A DNA stretch of 64,000 nucleotides, taken from contig NZ_AUCV01000025.1 of NCBI RefSeq assembly GCF_000429945.1, positions 25,908 through 89,907 of the forward strand. The letters are read 5' to 3'. Shown piece after piece: positions 11,952 to 22,300 of the stretch. The notes beneath the pieces are model-generated. The model saw nothing but the letters and a program-made list of their open reading frames with translations. It had not been told where the DNA came from and searched no databases. The first letter of the stretch is position 1; each line of letters starts with the position of its first letter. The stretch comes from Desulfogranum japonicum DSM 18378 (GTDB lineage: Bacteria > Desulfobacterota > Desulfobulbia > Desulfobulbales > Desulfobulbaceae). A program made the translations under genes and the position numbers.

Positions 11952-12584
11952 ATGCCGAAGACAAAAGGAATTCTGGGCCGAAAGATTGGTATGACACGTG
12001 TGTATGACGAGCACGGTAGATCTATACCTGTTACCGTTGTTGAAGCCGGTCCCTGTACCATTCTGCAGAAAAAGACTACCGACAAGGAAGGCTATAATGC
12101 CATTCAAGTTGGTTTTCTGGAAAAGAAAACCAGTAGAATGAACAAACCTGAAGCGGGACATTTTAAACGTTCTGGCGGTAAAGGGTTTTATCATATCAAG
12201 GAATTTCGTGTAACTGATCCAGGCGAATACGAATTGGGTCAGGAGATCACTGCAAGTGAACTGCTCAAAATTGGGGATTCCGTTGATATATCTGGTAAGT
12301 CCAAAGGTAGGGGTTACCAGGGTGTAATGAAAAGACACGGATTTGCCGGTGGTAAGGCTTCACACGGGTCTGGCTTTCATCGAGCACCAGGTTCTATCGG
12401 CTGTAGTGCTTGGCCGTCACGTGTTGTTAAGGGCAAGAAGCTTCCAGGTCATATGGGTGATGCTCTGGTTACGCAAAAGAATCTTACTATCGTTGACATC
12501 AGGGAAGAAGATAATGTCATCCTTATAAAAGGTACAATCCCTGGGGCAAAGAACGGTTTGATAAGTATCTACACTAAAGCATAA
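11952..12584 (+). CDS. rplC: 50S ribosomal protein L3
   Basis: L3 is an early 50S assembly protein reaching towards the peptidyl transferase centre. 210 aa from the ATG at 11952, giving MPKTKGILGRKIGMT; an in-frame TTG at 11934 would add six residues but gives an atypical N-terminus. The conserved internal block FHRAPGSIG is encoded near 12380, followed by KLPGHMG. Standard S10 operon position between rpsJ and rplD. Confidence 0.97.
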   Translation: MPKTKGILGRKIGMTRVYDEHGRSIPVTVVEAGPCTILQKKTTDKEGYNAIQVGFLEKKTSRMNKPEAGHFKRSGGKGFYHIKEFRVTDPGEYELGQEITASELLKIGDSVDISGKSKGRGYQGVMKRHGFAGGKASHGSGFHRAPGSIGCSAWPSRVVKGKKLPGHMGDALVTQKNLTIVDIREEDNVILIKGTIPGAKNGLISIYTKA

Positions 12585-12611
12585 CCCAAGGCTGCTCTTA
12601 AGGAGATACTC

Positions 12612-13235
12612 ATGGCAGTATGTGATGTTGTAAATAATCAGGCAGAGAAAGTTGGTGAGGTAGAACTCAATGACGCTCTGTTTGCAGTAGAGGTAAATAC
12701 TGGTATTTTGCACGAAGTTGTTTGCATGCAAAGGGCAAACAGACGTTCAGGAAATGCAAGTACAAAAACCCGTGGTGAACTTCGTGGTGGTGGTGCAAAG
12801 CCATGGAGACAGAAAGGAACAGGACGTGCTCGTTCCGGAACCAGGAATTCACCAGTTTGGCGTGGCGGTGGTACGGTTTTTGGGCCTAAACCCAGGGATT
12901 ATAGCTACAGTATGCCAAAGAAGGTTAAACGTCTGGCGCTGAAAATGGCCTTAAGTGCAAGATTGAGCGAAGGCAATCTGGTTGTAGTTGAAGATCTTGG
13001 ATTAAACGAGATTAAAACCAAGGATTTTGTAACTGTGATGGGTAATTTTCAGTTCGATGATTGCTTGGTAATCACCATGGATAATGATGAAACAGCATCT
13101 AAATCTTCAAGAAATGCCACAGGATATAAAGTCCTCCCGGTCGCGGGGCTGAACGTATATGACATTTTGAAGTACTCTAAACTTATGCTTGTGCAAAACA
13201 GCATTGCTAAGATTGAAGAGAGGTTGTTGGTATGA
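12612..13235 (+). CDS. rplD: 50S ribosomal protein L4
   Basis: L4 lines the exit tunnel; in E. coli it also represses the S10 operon, though no equivalent leader is recognisable here. 207 aa, with the basic tunnel loop (RGGGAKPWRQKGTGRARSG) at residues about 58-76. Its TGA overlaps the rplW ATG (ATGA), which implies translational coupling. Confidence 0.97.
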   Translation: MAVCDVVNNQAEKVGEVELNDALFAVEVNTGILHEVVCMQRANRRSGNASTKTRGELRGGGAKPWRQKGTGRARSGTRNSPVWRGGGTVFGPKPRDYSYSMPKKVKRLALKMALSARLSEGNLVVVEDLGLNEIKTKDFVTVMGNFQFDDCLVITMDNDETASKSSRNATGYKVLPVAGLNVYDILKYSKLMLVQNSIAKIEERLLV

Positions 13236-13522
13236 AGGTACTCTATGAAGTCATACAAGGGCCCTGTTTGACAGAAAAAAGCAATTTGTTGCAGGAAACC
13301 CAGGGAACCGTTGCGTTTAAAGTAGCTAAGGCTGCGAACAAGATTGAAATTAAAAGCGCTGTTGAACAACTGTTTAATGTAAAAGTAGCGGACGTTCGTA
13401 CAGCTTCCGTACGCGGCAAGAAAAAGCGTGTAGGTATTAAATCCATAGGTAAAACCAGCGATTGGAAAAAGGCATATGTCACCCTTTCAGAGGGTGAAAT
13501 TAATTTTCTTGAAGAACTTTAA
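13232..13522 (+). CDS. rplW: 50S ribosomal protein L23
   Basis: L23 sits at the tunnel exit and docks trigger factor and SRP. 96 aa, with a typical N-terminus (YEVIQGPCLTEKSNLL) and the VKVADVRTASVRGKKKR loop. The start overlaps the rplD stop. A 52-base gap precedes rplB. Confidence 0.97.
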   Translation: MKVLYEVIQGPCLTEKSNLLQETQGTVAFKVAKAANKIEIKSAVEQLFNVKVADVRTASVRGKKKRVGIKSIGKTSDWKKAYVTLSEGEINFLEEL

Positions 13523-13574
13523 GTCCAGTCGTACCTAAGGTTACCCCTGAAGATACAAGATAACAGGATATACA

Positions 13575-14396
13575 ATGGCAATTAAAACCCATAAACCGAC
13601 ATCCCCTGGAAAACGTCATTATGTTTCCGTTCATCAGGATTACCTTTCTGAGGATGGGCCTGAAAAAAGCTTGCTTAGACCGCTTAAGAAATCAGGTGGA
13701 CGAAACAGTTATGGCCGTATAACTGCTCGCCATAAAGGCGGTGGCCACAAACGCAAATACCGCTTGATAGACTGGAAGCGCAATAAGACTTCTGTTCCTG
13801 CAAAGGTTATTTCTATTGAGTATGATCCTAACAGGTCCGCCCATATCGCACTGCTCACCTACGCAGATGGAGAAAAGACCTATATACTTGCCCCAAATGG
13901 AATTGCAGTAGGTGATACCATTGTTGCAGGTGCTGACGTTGATATCAAACCAGGCAATTGTCTACCGATGATCAACATCCCTTTGGGTACCATTATTCAT
14001 AATATTGAAATGAAGATTGGTAAAGGTGCACAGCTGGTACGTTCAGCTGGTGCAGCAGCACAGCTGATGGCTAAGGATGGCAATCATGTTCTGGTGAAAT
14101 TACCTTCCGGAGAAGTAAGAAGGTTTCATAAAGATTGCAGAGCTTGTATTGGCCAGGTAGGAAACAGCGAATATAACAGTCAAAAACTAGGTAAAGCAGG
14201 CAGAACCCGGTGGAAAGGCAAGAGACCTTCCGTTCGCGGTGTTGCTATGAACCCGGTTGATCACCCCATGGGCGGTGGTGAAGGTAAAAGTTCCGGTGGA
14301 CGTCATCCTGTTTCTCCCTGGGGTATGCCGACTAAAGGATTCAAGACTCGGAAGAAGAAAGCTTCTGATCGAGACATTGTCACCAAGCGTAAGTAA
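13575..14396 (+). CDS. rplB: 50S ribosomal protein L2
   Basis: L2 is needed for subunit joining and peptidyl transferase assembly. 273 aa, normal length. It shows [20 protein letters not shown] near residues 35-54 and the conserved [13 protein letters not shown] loop, including the functionally important histidine, at residues about 224-236. Canonical position between rplW and rpsS. Confidence 0.98.
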   Translation: MAIKTHKPTSPGKRHYVSVHQDYLSEDGPEKSLLRPLKKSGGRNSYGRITARHKGGGHKRKYRLIDWKRNKTSVPAKVISIEYDPNRSAHIALLTYADGEKTYILAPNGIAVGDTIVAGADVDIKPGNCLPMINIPLGTIIHNIEMKIGKGAQLVRSAGAAAQLMAKDGNHVLVKLPSGEVRRFHKDCRACIGQVGNSEYNSQKLGKAGRTRWKGKRPSVRGVAMNPVDHPMGGGEGKSSGGRHPVSPWGMPTKGFKTRKKKASDRDIVTKRK

Positions 14397-14413
14397 TTAT
14401 AGGAGGAAGGGAA

Positions 14414-14689
14414 ATGGCTCGTTCAGTTAAAAAGGGTCCCTTTGTAGATGATCATCTCATGAAAAAAGTGGCTGCTGCTCAGGAGTCTGGTTCTCGTAAA
14501 GTTATCAAGACCTGGTCCAGAAGATCTGACATCACTCCTGAGATGGTAGGGTTGACATTTGCAGTACATAACGGCAAGAAATTTATACCGGTTTATGTCT
14601 CAGAAAATATGGTAGGACATAAACTTGGCGAATTTTCACCTACCCGGACCTACTTTGGACACGCTGCAGATAAAAAAGGTCGCAAATAG
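14414..14689 (+). CDS. rpsS: 30S ribosomal protein S19
   Basis: S19 forms a head complex with S13 near the A site. 91 aa, with the family signature [19 protein letters not shown] and C-terminal [24 protein letters not shown] precedes the ATG. S10 operon, between rplB and rplV. Confidence 0.98.
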   Translation: MARSVKKGPFVDDHLMKKVAAAQESGSRKVIKTWSRRSDITPEMVGLTFAVHNGKKFIPVYVSENMVGHKLGEFSPTRTYFGHAADKKGRK

Positions 14690-14722
14690 TTAAGACTGTA
14701 CCGATCTCTAAGGAGTTATACG

Positions 14723-15055
14723 ATGGAAACAAAAGCCGTCGCAAAATATATTCGGATTTCACCACAGAAGGCGAGATTGGTTGCTGACGTTGTCCGCGGT
14801 ATGAATGTCGACAATGCTGTTACCACTCTGAGGTTTATGCCAAAAAAAGCTGCTCGCATACTCAGAAAAGTCATTGAGTCTGCTGTGGCCAATGCTGATC
14901 AAAATGACAGCATTGATGTTGATACCCTGTACGTCAAGGAAATACTTGTTGACGGGGGGCCTATGCTCAAACGATTCCGACCAAGAGCTCAAGGCCGGGC
15001 TACAAGAATATTAAAAAGGACAAGTCACATCACCGTTGTCGTTGATGAGAATTAA
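14723..15055 (+). CDS. rplV: 50S ribosomal protein L22
   Basis: L22 contributes the beta-hairpin that narrows the exit tunnel and contacts macrolides. 110 aa. [19 protein letters not shown] opens the protein and the [19 protein letters not shown] hairpin/tail closes it, with no obvious resistance-type deletion. AAGGAG lies upstream of the ATG. Confidence 0.97.
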   Translation: METKAVAKYIRISPQKARLVADVVRGMNVDNAVTTLRFMPKKAARILRKVIESAVANADQNDSIDVDTLYVKEILVDGGPMLKRFRPRAQGRATRILKRTSHITVVVDEN

Positions 15056-15109
15056 GAACTTTTTCTAACCAATATTGAGATAAAACGTTAGAAGGAACGG
15101 AGGATCACC

Positions 15110-15760
15110 TTGGGTCAAAAAGTCAATCCCATTGGATTGCGGTTAAATATTACCCGCTCTTGGGAATCTATCTGGTACGCGGATAAGGACTATGCGAGTA
15201 ATCTTCATCAAGATCAACTTATTCGCAAGTATCTAAAAAAACGGTTATATCACGCCGGCGTTGCCCGTATCGTGATTGAAAGAACCGGAGAAAAAATTAA
15301 GGTTAAACTGTTCACCGCCAGACCAGGGATTGTTATTGGGAAAAAAGGCGCTGAAATTGAAAGCCTGAAGAAAGACCTTGAGCACAAATTCGGGAGACCC
15401 TGTCTGATTGATATCCAAGAGGTTCGCCGTCCTGAAGCTGATGCACAACTTGTAGCTGAAAATATCGCTATGCAGCTTGAGCGTCGAATTGCTTTTAGAA
15501 GGGCAATGAAAAAGGCTATCAATTCTGCTCTTCGTTTCGGCGTACAGGGCATTAAGATATCATGCTCCGGGCGCCTCGGTGGTGCTGAGATGTCTCGTAC
15601 AGAATGGTTTAAAGAAGGACGTGTGCCATTACATACACTCCGTGCTGACATCGACTACGGGACTGCAGAAGCTAAAACGACGTACGGTATAATCGGCGTA
15701 AAGGTATGGATTTTCAAGGGTGAAGTTCTAGAAGAGCAGGAAGTAGCAGCTGCTGAATAA
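15110..15760 (+). CDS. rpsC: 30S ribosomal protein S3
   Basis: S3 helps form the mRNA entry channel and contributes to helicase activity. 216 aa, starting at TTG ([12 protein letters not shown]) behind GGAGGATCACC. The KH motif PGIVIGKKG is at residues about 68-76, and the C-terminal domain carries [20 protein letters not shown]. Its TTG start is one of several in this ribosomal block. Confidence 0.97.
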   Translation: MGQKVNPIGLRLNITRSWESIWYADKDYASNLHQDQLIRKYLKKRLYHAGVARIVIERTGEKIKVKLFTARPGIVIGKKGAEIESLKKDLEHKFGRPCLIDIQEVRRPEADAQLVAENIAMQLERRIAFRRAMKKAINSALRFGVQGIKISCSGRLGGAEMSRTEWFKEGRVPLHTLRADIDYGTAEAKTTYGIIGVKVWIFKGEVLEEQEVAAAE

Positions 15761-15821
15761 TTGGCAATTTACATCTTGTTATCAGACCTTACTATTCATA
15801 CTGTAAAATAGGTAAAGAAAC

Positions 15822-16238
15822 ATGTTAAGCCCACGTAAAGTTAAACATAGAAAACAACATAAAGGAAGGATGCGGGGAGCCGCCTATCGTGGTTCAGACA
15901 TATCCTTTGGTGACTATGCCCTCAAAGCTGTAGGCTGTGGGCGCATGACAGCTCAACATATTGAAGCTGCGCGTATTACCATCAACCGAAAGATTAAACG
16001 TGGTGGTAAACTCTGGATCCGTGTTTTTCCTGATAAGCCCATTACCAAAAAGCCTGCAGAAACACGTATGGGTAAGGGTAAAGGTTCTCCTGAGTACTGG
16101 GTTGCTACCATTCGTCCTGGAAAAGTGCTCTATGAATTGAAAGGAGTACCTGAACAGCTGGCTGTAGAGGCACTCAAACTCGCTAGTTACAAGCTGCCAT
16201 TTCCCACAAAGGTTGTGACCAAGAGAGAGACGATATGA
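15822..16238 (+). CDS. rplP: 50S ribosomal protein L16
   Basis: L16 organises the A-site tRNA region of the 50S subunit. 138 aa; [19 protein letters not shown] at the N-terminus and [19 protein letters not shown] (residues about 75-95) are diagnostic, including the conserved RMGKGKG loop. The stop overlaps the rpmC start (ATGA), indicating coupling. Confidence 0.97.
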   Translation: MLSPRKVKHRKQHKGRMRGAAYRGSDISFGDYALKAVGCGRMTAQHIEAARITINRKIKRGGKLWIRVFPDKPITKKPAETRMGKGKGSPEYWVATIRPGKVLYELKGVPEQLAVEALKLASYKLPFPTKVVTKRETI

Positions 16239-16420
16239 AAATTAAAGAGATGCGTGAAATGAATCTCGAAGATCTACTCAGCAAAGAGAAAGATATACGA
16301 GAAGATCTTTTTAAGCTGAAATTCCAGCATGGCATCCGAAGGCTTGAAAACCCGGCAAGATTAGGACAACTCCGCAAGGATATAGCCCGAATCCAGACAG
16401 TCATTGCAGAGAAAAGATAA
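16235..16420 (+). CDS. rpmC: 50S ribosomal protein L29
   Basis: L29 is a small helical hairpin protein at the tunnel exit beside L23. 61 aa; [20 protein letters not shown] and the [20 protein letters not shown] turn are typical. It overlaps rplP by four bases and precedes rpsQ. Confidence 0.96.
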   Translation: MKIKEMREMNLEDLLSKEKDIREDLFKLKFQHGIRRLENPARLGQLRKDIARIQTVIAEKR

Positions 16421-16458
16421 TACAGTTGGTAGCTTAAAAAGTTTACAGGGATAGATCG

Positions 16459-16713
16459 ATGGCAGAAAAGACAAAAAAAACCCGTCAGGGGTCAGTAATC
16501 AGCAATAAAATGGACAAGAGCGTTGTTGTCTTGGTTGAACGTAAGGTTCGCCATAAGCTCTACGGCAAATACATCAGACGCAATGTGAAATACATGGCCC
16601 ATGACGAGTCAAATTCGTGCAACATTGGGGATACCGTACTGATCGAAGAGTGCAGACCACTTTCCAAAAATAAGCGATGGCTTGTACGGTCGATTGTTGA
16701 ACGATCTATTTAA
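16459..16713 (+). CDS. rpsQ: 30S ribosomal protein S17
   Basis: S17 is a primary 16S rRNA binder with an OB fold. 84 aa, showing [20 protein letters not shown] and [15 protein letters not shown], both typical. Standard position after rpmC. Confidence 0.97.
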   Translation: MAEKTKKTRQGSVISNKMDKSVVVLVERKVRHKLYGKYIRRNVKYMAHDESNSCNIGDTVLIEECRPLSKNKRWLVRSIVERSI

Positions 16714-16772
16714 TCGGTGCATAGATCTTCCCGGTAGAAACGACTGTATAAAATTGTAGAGCAGGTAGAACC

Positions 16773-17141
16773 ATGATTCAAACCGAAACCATATTAAACG
16801 TAGCCGATAACTCCGGTGCTAAGAAGGTGCTGTGTATCAGGGTACTTGGCGGAACACGCAAACGGTACGCCAGCATAGGTGATATTATTGTCGTCACTGT
16901 TAAAGAGGCTATTCCCCATGCTAAGGTCAAGAAGGGTGATGTTCTCGATGCGGTAATTGTACGGACCAAAAAAGAACTCAGCCGTCCTGAAGATACTAGC
17001 GTCAAATTTGATGAGAATGCGGCTGTGTTACTCAGCAACAGCGGAGAGCCAATCGGGACACGTATCTTTGGGCCGGTAGCCCGTGAATTACGCGGTCTCG
17101 GTTTTATGAAGATAATATCCCTTGCGCCGGAAGTACTGTAA
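16773..17141 (+). CDS. rplN: 50S ribosomal protein L14
   Basis: L14 forms inter-subunit bridges with 16S rRNA. 122 aa, family length; it begins [17 protein letters not shown] and ends with [20 protein letters not shown]. First gene of the classical spc segment, which runs on from S10 without a terminator. Confidence 0.98.
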   Translation: MIQTETILNVADNSGAKKVLCIRVLGGTRKRYASIGDIIVVTVKEAIPHAKVKKGDVLDAVIVRTKKELSRPEDTSVKFDENAAVLLSNSGEPIGTRIFGPVARELRGLGFMKIISLAPEVL

Positions 17142-17191
17142 ACTTGGTCTCCTGGGCGATAGATAAAAATAGAGGGAAATGAGGAATTACA

Positions 17192-17530
17192 ATGCGGCAG
17201 GGAAATACCAGTCTTAGAGTAGACGACCAAGTAGAAATTATCGCGGGAAAAGATAAAGGTCGCGTCGGTAAAATACTCAAAGTTGACCGTTCCAATAATA
17301 AAGTAGTAGTTGAACGGATCAATATGATTAAAAAGCATCAGAAACCCATGGATGCAACACAGCCTGGGCAGATAATTGAACGCGAGGCTCCCATCCACGT
17401 CAGTAATGTGATGCTCGTATGCCCAGAATGCACAGAGACAGTACGGATCGGTAAAAAGTTCCTTGAAGATGGCAACAAAGTGCGAATCTGTAAAGGGTGC
17501 GGGGCTACATTGGAAACATCTAAAAAGTAA
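17192..17530 (+). CDS. rplX: 50S ribosomal protein L24
   Basis: L24 initiates 50S assembly. 112 aa with the KOW motif [16 protein letters not shown] at residues about 12-27. The C-terminal half contains two CxxC pairs (CPEC and CKGC), suggesting a zinc-binding form. It starts after GAGGAATTACA and is followed by rplE. Confidence 0.96.
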   Translation: MRQGNTSLRVDDQVEIIAGKDKGRVGKILKVDRSNNKVVVERINMIKKHQKPMDATQPGQIIEREAPIHVSNVMLVCPECTETVRIGKKFLEDGNKVRICKGCGATLETSKK

Positions 17531-17557
17531 CGGTTCTGACTGTTTACGGAGCGAACA

Positions 17558-18100
17558 ATGGCTACATTAAAAGAATACTATGACAATGAACTCAAAGATC
17601 AGCTCCAGAAGGAGTTTGAGTTCACCAATGTGATGGAAATACCTAAAGTTGAGAAAGTTATCCTCAATATGGGTATTGGCGAGGGCGTTCAGAACCCGAA
17701 AAGTGTTGAAAATGCAGCAGCAGAGTTGACCTTAATCGCCGGACAGAAGGCGGTAGTGACACGAGCTAAAAAATCAATAGCTACCTTCAAATTGCGTGAA
17801 GGAATGCCTATTGGTGCCCGTGTGACCTTACGCCATGAAAGAATGTTTGATTTTTTGTCTAAATTAATCAACATTGCGTTGCCTCGTGTTAGGGACTTTC
17901 GCGGGGTTTCTACAAAGGGATTTGATGGTCGTGGCAACTACTCTATGGGCATTGCCGAACACATTATTTTTCCTGAAATTGATTACGATAAAATCGACAA
18001 AATTCGTGGATTGAACATCACAATAGTTACTTCTGCGAAGAATGACGATGAAGGGCGCGCCTTGCTTGCAGCATTGGGCATGCCTTTTAAAAAGAAATAA
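17558..18100 (+). CDS. rplE: 50S ribosomal protein L5
   Basis: L5 binds 5S rRNA in the central protuberance. 180 aa; signatures include [19 protein letters not shown], residues 70-90 [15 protein letters not shown], and [21 protein letters not shown] 48-base gap with an AGGAGG site precedes rpsN. Confidence 0.98.
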   Translation: MATLKEYYDNELKDQLQKEFEFTNVMEIPKVEKVILNMGIGEGVQNPKSVENAAAELTLIAGQKAVVTRAKKSIATFKLREGMPIGARVTLRHERMFDFLSKLINIALPRVRDFRGVSTKGFDGRGNYSMGIAEHIIFPEIDYDKIDKIRGLNITIVTSAKNDDEGRALLAALGMPFKKK

Positions 18101-18148
18101 CAGAGTCAACAATCAAGATTTGTAAACAATAGGTATCAGGAGGAAGCA

Positions 18149-18334
18149 GTGGCAAAAAAATCTCTCATTGCCAAAGCAAAGCGTAAACCAAAATTTAAGG
18201 TTCGCTCATACAACCGTTGCCCGCTTTGTGGACGTCCCAGAGCTTTTATTAGAAAATTTGGTATTTGCAGACTGTGTTTTCGTAAGCTTGCTTCGCAGGG
18301 CGAAATCACAGGTGTCACAAAGTCCAGCTGGTAA
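18149..18334 (+). CDS. rpsN: 30S ribosomal protein S14, zinc (short) type
   Basis: S14 is a late-assembling 30S head protein. This is the 61-aa zinc form, with CPLC and CRLC pairs at residues about 24-27 and 40-43, unlike the longer zinc-free form of E. coli. Start GTG behind AGGAGGAAGCA. An overlapping + ORF at 18168 is a shadow. Confidence 0.97.
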   Translation: MAKKSLIAKAKRKPKFKVRSYNRCPLCGRPRAFIRKFGICRLCFRKLASQGEITGVTKSSW

Positions 18335-18377
18335 ACGACTCAGGCCATTAATAAACTGCTTTTAAACACTGATTTGT

Positions 18378-18386
18378 TGCTATAAT
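18378..18386 (+). promoter_or_regulatory. extended -10 promoter before rpsH
   Basis: TGCTATAAT is a perfect extended -10 element (TGn plus TATAAT) in the 87-base rpsN-rpsH gap, 36 bases before the rpsH start. The -35 region is poor, as allowed for extended -10 promoters. It would add an internal start within the spc segment. Confidence 0.45.
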
Positions 18387-18421
18387 TAATACCAGATAAG
18401 CTTTTTAATGAGGATATTTCA

Positions 18422-18820
18422 ATGTCTATGAGTGATCCACTGGCAGATATGCTGACCAGAATCAGAAATGGTGTGAAAGCTCGGTTCGCTTCAGTGGAGA
18501 TGCCACTGTCCAAAACAAAGGTAAACGTTGCCCGTGTACTCAAGGAAGAGGGTTACATCACCGATTATCAGATTATCGAGCAAGGAGTACAGGGTACTCT
18601 GAAAATCGATCTGAAATATGGTCCAAACAATGAGACTGTGATCACAGGTATACAGCGAATCAGCAAACCAGGTCTTCGTCAGTACAGCAAGAGTGATAGG
18701 ATTCCAAAGATCATGAGTGGTCTTGGTGTATGTATTTTATCCACTTCCGCAGGCGTTATAACTGATCGTGAAGCCCGGACTCGTAACATCGGTGGCGAAT
18801 TACTTTGCCAGGTGTGGTAA
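18422..18820 (+). CDS. rpsH: 30S ribosomal protein S8
   Basis: S8 binds the central domain of 16S rRNA and, in E. coli, represses spc translation. 132 aa; DPLADMLTRIRNG near the N-terminus and the C-terminal STSAGVITDREAR signature are present. I keep the ATG at 18422 because GAGGA is well spaced from it; ATG 18428 is possible. Confidence 0.97.
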   Translation: MSMSDPLADMLTRIRNGVKARFASVEMPLSKTKVNVARVLKEEGYITDYQIIEQGVQGTLKIDLKYGPNNETVITGIQRISKPGLRQYSKSDRIPKIMSGLGVCILSTSAGVITDREARTRNIGGELLCQVW

Positions 18821-18847
18821 GAGTCTTTTAATTGCAAGGAGCTGAAA

Positions 18848-19387
18848 ATGTCCAGAATTGGAAAGCAACCTATTCCTGTACCAGGAAGTGTTAAGGTAGA
18901 GATAAAAGGTACTCATGTTAAGGTTACCGGGCCTAAAGGTTCCCTTGAGCGTAACATCCGACCTGAGATCGACTGTCAGGCTGAATCTGAGCAGATTGTT
19001 TTACAACCTAAAGGTAACAGTAAACAGGTAATGGCCTTTTGGGGTATGACCCGATCGCTGTTGAATAACATGGTCATTGGTGTTGATCAAGGGTTTGAGA
19101 AAAAGCTTGCCGTAGAAGGGGTTGGTTACAGGGCGTCTATTGCTGGTAATAAACTGACGTTGAACGTAGGCTATTCAAATCCCGTTGAATTTGATCTTCC
19201 TGACGGCATCAGTGCCGATGTGGACAAAGATAACAAGATTACAGTTCGTGGAATTGATAAAGAACTTGTAGGGTTAACAGCGGCACGCATTCGTGATATA
19301 CGTAAACCTGAACCTTACAAAGGTAAGGGGATCAGGTATATCGATGAGCATATCGTTCGTAAGGTCGGTAAAGCTGGTGCTAAATAA
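18848..19387 (+). CDS. rplF: 50S ribosomal protein L6
   Basis: L6 lies near the factor-binding site. 179 aa; [19 protein letters not shown] and the C-terminal [19 protein letters not shown] are diagnostic. CAAGGAG precedes the ATG. Standard spc order. Confidence 0.98.
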   Translation: MSRIGKQPIPVPGSVKVEIKGTHVKVTGPKGSLERNIRPEIDCQAESEQIVLQPKGNSKQVMAFWGMTRSLLNNMVIGVDQGFEKKLAVEGVGYRASIAGNKLTLNVGYSNPVEFDLPDGISADVDKDNKITVRGIDKELVGLTAARIRDIRKPEPYKGKGIRYIDEHIVRKVGKAGAK

Positions 19388-19413
19388 TTTCAGGTAAATC
19401 AAAGAGTAACATC

Positions 19414-19779
19414 ATGGCAAAAACAAACCCAAAAGTTACTGCACGGCAAAAAAGAATAAAGCGTATTCGTAAAAAAATAGTAGGGACACCTGAGAAACCA
19501 AGAATGCGCGTGTTCAGAAGTAATAAGCATATATACGTGCAGATTATAGATGATATTAAAAAGGCAACTTTAGTTTCCGCTTCATCACTCGATAAGGATT
19601 TTGAAGTTGAAAGTGGTGCCGACAAGATAGCCCAGGCCAAAAAGATTGGTGAGGCTATCGCACACAAAGCACAGTCTGCTGGCATAAATAACGTAGTTTT
19701 TGATCGTGGAGGTTATATTTACCATGGTCGAGTTAAAGCGTTGTCAGACGGTGCTCGTGAAGCAGGTCTCCAATTCTGA
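19414..19779 (+). CDS. rplR: 50S ribosomal protein L18
   Basis: L18 binds 5S rRNA together with L5 and L25. 121 aa, with a basic N-terminal tail, [18 protein letters not shown], and C-terminal [20 protein letters not shown]. Normal length and position between rplF and rpsE. Confidence 0.98.
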   Translation: MAKTNPKVTARQKRIKRIRKKIVGTPEKPRMRVFRSNKHIYVQIIDDIKKATLVSASSLDKDFEVESGADKIAQAKKIGEAIAHKAQSAGINNVVFDRGGYIYHGRVKALSDGAREAGLQF

Positions 19780-19825
19780 GCTAACCACTATAACATGAAC
19801 AAAAACTATCCTACGGGGGTGTTTC

Positions 19826-20338
19826 TTGGCTGATTTTAAACGAGCTAAAGAGGGAAACCAAGAAGAGCTCATCGAAAAAATTGTATTTATTAATCGCGTC
19901 GCCAAGGTTGTGAAAGGTGGTCGTCGGTTCAGTTTCAGTGCCATCGTAGTTGTCGGTGATGGTAAAGGCAAGGTAGGTTATGGTCTAGGTAAAGCTAACC
20001 AGGTGCCTGAAGCCATTCGTAAAGGCATTGAAAAAGCACGAAGAGATATGGCACCTGTACCGCTTACCGATGTATCTATCCCACATCAGATCACCGGAAA
20101 GTTCAAATCTGGCAGTGTTTTGTTGAAACCAGCTGCAGATGGTACCGGAGTTATTGCAGGTGGAGCTGTTCGCGCAGTGCTTGAGGCAGCTGGAGTACAG
20201 AATATATTGACAAAGTGTCTGGGATCTAATAATCCGCATAACCTGGCTAAAGCCACCATTGACGGATTACGTCAATTACGCTCTGCACAACAGATAGCTA
20301 AACTGCGCGGTTTGAAAGTTGAAGAAATGGTCGCCTAA
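19826..20338 (+). CDS. rpsE: 30S ribosomal protein S5
   Basis: S5 influences decoding fidelity and lines the mRNA entry channel. 170 aa from a TTG start behind GGGGGTG. The N-terminal dsRNA-binding fold includes [16 protein letters not shown] and [16 protein letters not shown]; the C-terminal part has the [18 protein letters not shown] signature. The spectinomycin-loop region looks ordinary. Confidence 0.97.
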   Translation: MADFKRAKEGNQEELIEKIVFINRVAKVVKGGRRFSFSAIVVVGDGKGKVGYGLGKANQVPEAIRKGIEKARRDMAPVPLTDVSIPHQITGKFKSGSVLLKPAADGTGVIAGGAVRAVLEAAGVQNILTKCLGSNNPHNLAKATIDGLRQLRSAQQIAKLRGLKVEEMVA

Positions 20339-20362
20339 GCTACCAGGAGATACAGGAATATC

Positions 20363-20542
20363 ATGAGCGATACAGTTACTTTGACACAGGTCAAAAGCGG
20401 CATAGGCAGTAATGAAAAGATCAGGGCAACCTTAGTTGGTCTTGGTCTCACCAAGATGCACAAAACAGTTGTTCGAAAAAATACCCCAGAGATCCAGGGC
20501 ATGATCGCCAAGGTTAGACATCTCATTACAGTGGAGGAATAG
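20363..20542 (+). CDS. rpmD: 50S ribosomal protein L30
   Basis: L30 is a small 50S protein. This 59-aa gene reads [20 protein letters not shown] at the start, with the family core [20 protein letters not shown] and C-terminal HLITVEE. AGGAGATACAGG precedes the ATG, and its stop is three bases before the rplO start. Size and location exactly fit L30. Confidence 0.95.
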   Translation: MSDTVTLTQVKSGIGSNEKIRATLVGLGLTKMHKTVVRKNTPEIQGMIAKVRHLITVEE

Positions 20543-20545
20543 GTC

Positions 20546-20983
20546 ATGCTGAAACTTAATACACTCGCTCCCGCTCCAGGGTCACGAAAGAATAAAAAAC
20601 GTGTCGGTCGTGGTCACGGTAGCGGATTAGGCAAAACCTCAGGTAGGGGTCACAAAGGTGCCCGGTCCAGGTCTGGTTATTCCATGGCTCCAGGTTTTGA
20701 GGGTGGCCAGATGCCATTGCATCGAAGATTGCCCAAGCGTGGTTTTACCAACGTGTTCAAAACGGTTTTTGATATTATTAGCCTGAGCCAGCTTGATACT
20801 TTTGAAAGCGGTGCCGTCGTTGATAAGGCTGCATTACTTGAAGCCGGGCTGGTAAAAGGTGACAAACCTGTGAAAGTTTTGGCTAACGGAAGGATTACAA
20901 AGTCAATCACGGTGGATGTTGATAAAGTAAGTAAAGGCGCTGCCGAGTTAATTGCCGCTGCTGGTGGAACCGTAAAGGAGTAA
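20546..20983 (+). CDS. rplO: 50S ribosomal protein L15
   Basis: L15 is a late 50S assembly protein with a long glycine/arginine-rich extension. 145 aa; GRGHGSGLGKTSGRGHKGAR at residues about 22-41 and the PLHRRLPKRGFTN turn are typical. It sits between rpmD and secY; the TGGAGGAATAG upstream overlaps the rpmD end. Confidence 0.98.
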   Translation: MLKLNTLAPAPGSRKNKKRVGRGHGSGLGKTSGRGHKGARSRSGYSMAPGFEGGQMPLHRRLPKRGFTNVFKTVFDIISLSQLDTFESGAVVDKAALLEAGLVKGDKPVKVLANGRITKSITVDVDKVSKGAAELIAAAGGTVKE

Positions 20984-20987
20984 TCAG

Positions 20988-22292
20988 ATGAGTGGATTAG
21001 CCGGCGCTGCTAATATCCCAGAGTTGCGAAAGAGAGTGATGTTCACTCTCTTTATGCTTTTTGTGTACAGGATGGGTGTTCAAATCCCCACTCCTGGAAT
21101 AAATGGTGGTGCGCTTCAGGAGTTTTTCGCTGCGAACGCAAGCACACTTTTTGGGATGTTTAATATGTTCTCTGGTGGAGCACTGGAGAACTTTTCTATT
21201 TTTGCGTTAGGCATAATGCCTTACATCTCAGCATCGATCATTATCCAGTTGCTTACCGTTGTCATACCACAATTAGAAGCTCTATCTAAAGAAGGAGAAG
21301 CTGGTAGACGAAAGATTACACAGTATACTAGATATGGTACTGTAGCCCTTTCTCTCATTCAGGGATTCTTTATTGCCAGTGGCTTGGAAGGTATGCATAG
21401 CCCCAGTGGAAGTCCAATTGTACTTGAAGCTGGTCTCCAATTTAAATTAATGACCGTCCTCACACTGACATCCGGTACTGCATTTATCATGTGGTTGGGT
21501 GAACAGATGACCGAACGTGGGATCGGTAACGGTATATCGCTCATAATTTTTGCAGGTATCGTAGCTCGAATGCCGAATGCAATCGGACAAACCATAGAAA
21601 TGGTTAAAACCGGCGCTCTTCCTGTGATTTTTGTTCCTGTTATGCTCGCAGCGATGATCGCCATTGTTGGATTCATTATTTTTGCTGAGACTGCCCAACG
21701 AAAAATTCCTATCCAATATGCTAAACGTGTAGTCGGGAATAGGGTATATGGAGGTCAAGCCAGTCATCTTCCGCTTAAAATAAACGTTTCAGGTGTTATC
21801 CCGCCTATTTTCGCTTCATCAATTATGATGTTTCCTGCGACAATTGGATCATTCATCCAGATAGAATGGGTGCAGAGGGTTTCTGCAGCGTTATCTCCTG
21901 GGACGGTTTATTATTACATTCTCTATACAGGTATGATCGTCTTTTTCTGTTTTTTCTATACAGCCGTCACTTTTAAGCCTGACGATGTTGCTGAAAATCT
22001 TAAGAAAAATGGCGGCTTTATTCCTGGTATTCGCCCAGGTAAGCGTACAGCGGAATTTATAGACAAGGTGTTGACCAGGTTAACAGTTGTTGGTGCCATA
22101 TATCTCAGTGTCATTTGTGTAATGCCAACTATCCTTATTTCCAAGTTTAATGTGCCATTTTACTTCGGTGGTACTGCATTGTTAATTGTTGTTGGTGTTG
22201 CAATTGATACAATAGGGCAAATTGAATCCCATATGGTAATGCGCAATTATGACGGATTCATGAAGGCAGGTCGAATTCGAGGACGGCGTTGA
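20988..22292 (+). CDS. secY: protein translocase subunit SecY
   Basis: SecY is the channel of the SecYEG translocase in the inner membrane. 434 aa with ten hydrophobic segments. It shows FALGIMPYISASIIIQLLT (plug/TM2 region), GNGISLIIFAGI, and the cytosolic loop around NPDDVAENLKKNGGFIPGIRPG-like sequence near residues 325-345. AAGGAG precedes the ATG. Its end overlaps the alternative map start. No adk gene lies between secY and map. Confidence 0.98.
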   Translation: MSGLAGAANIPELRKRVMFTLFMLFVYRMGVQIPTPGINGGALQEFFAANASTLFGMFNMFSGGALENFSIFALGIMPYISASIIIQLLTVVIPQLEALSKEGEAGRRKITQYTRYGTVALSLIQGFFIASGLEGMHSPSGSPIVLEAGLQFKLMTVLTLTSGTAFIMWLGEQMTERGIGNGISLIIFAGIVARMPNAIGQTIEMVKTGALPVIFVPVMLAAMIAIVGFIIFAETAQRKIPIQYAKRVVGNRVYGGQASHLPLKINVSGVIPPIFASSIMMFPATIGSFIQIEWVQRVSAALSPGTVYYYILYTGMIVFFCFFYTAVTFKPDDVAENLKKNGGFIPGIRPGKRTAEFIDKVLTRLTVVGAIYLSVICVMPTILISKFNVPFYFGGTALLIVVGVAIDTIGQIESHMVMRNYDGFMKAGRIRGRR

Positions 22293-22300
22293 GGAATATT

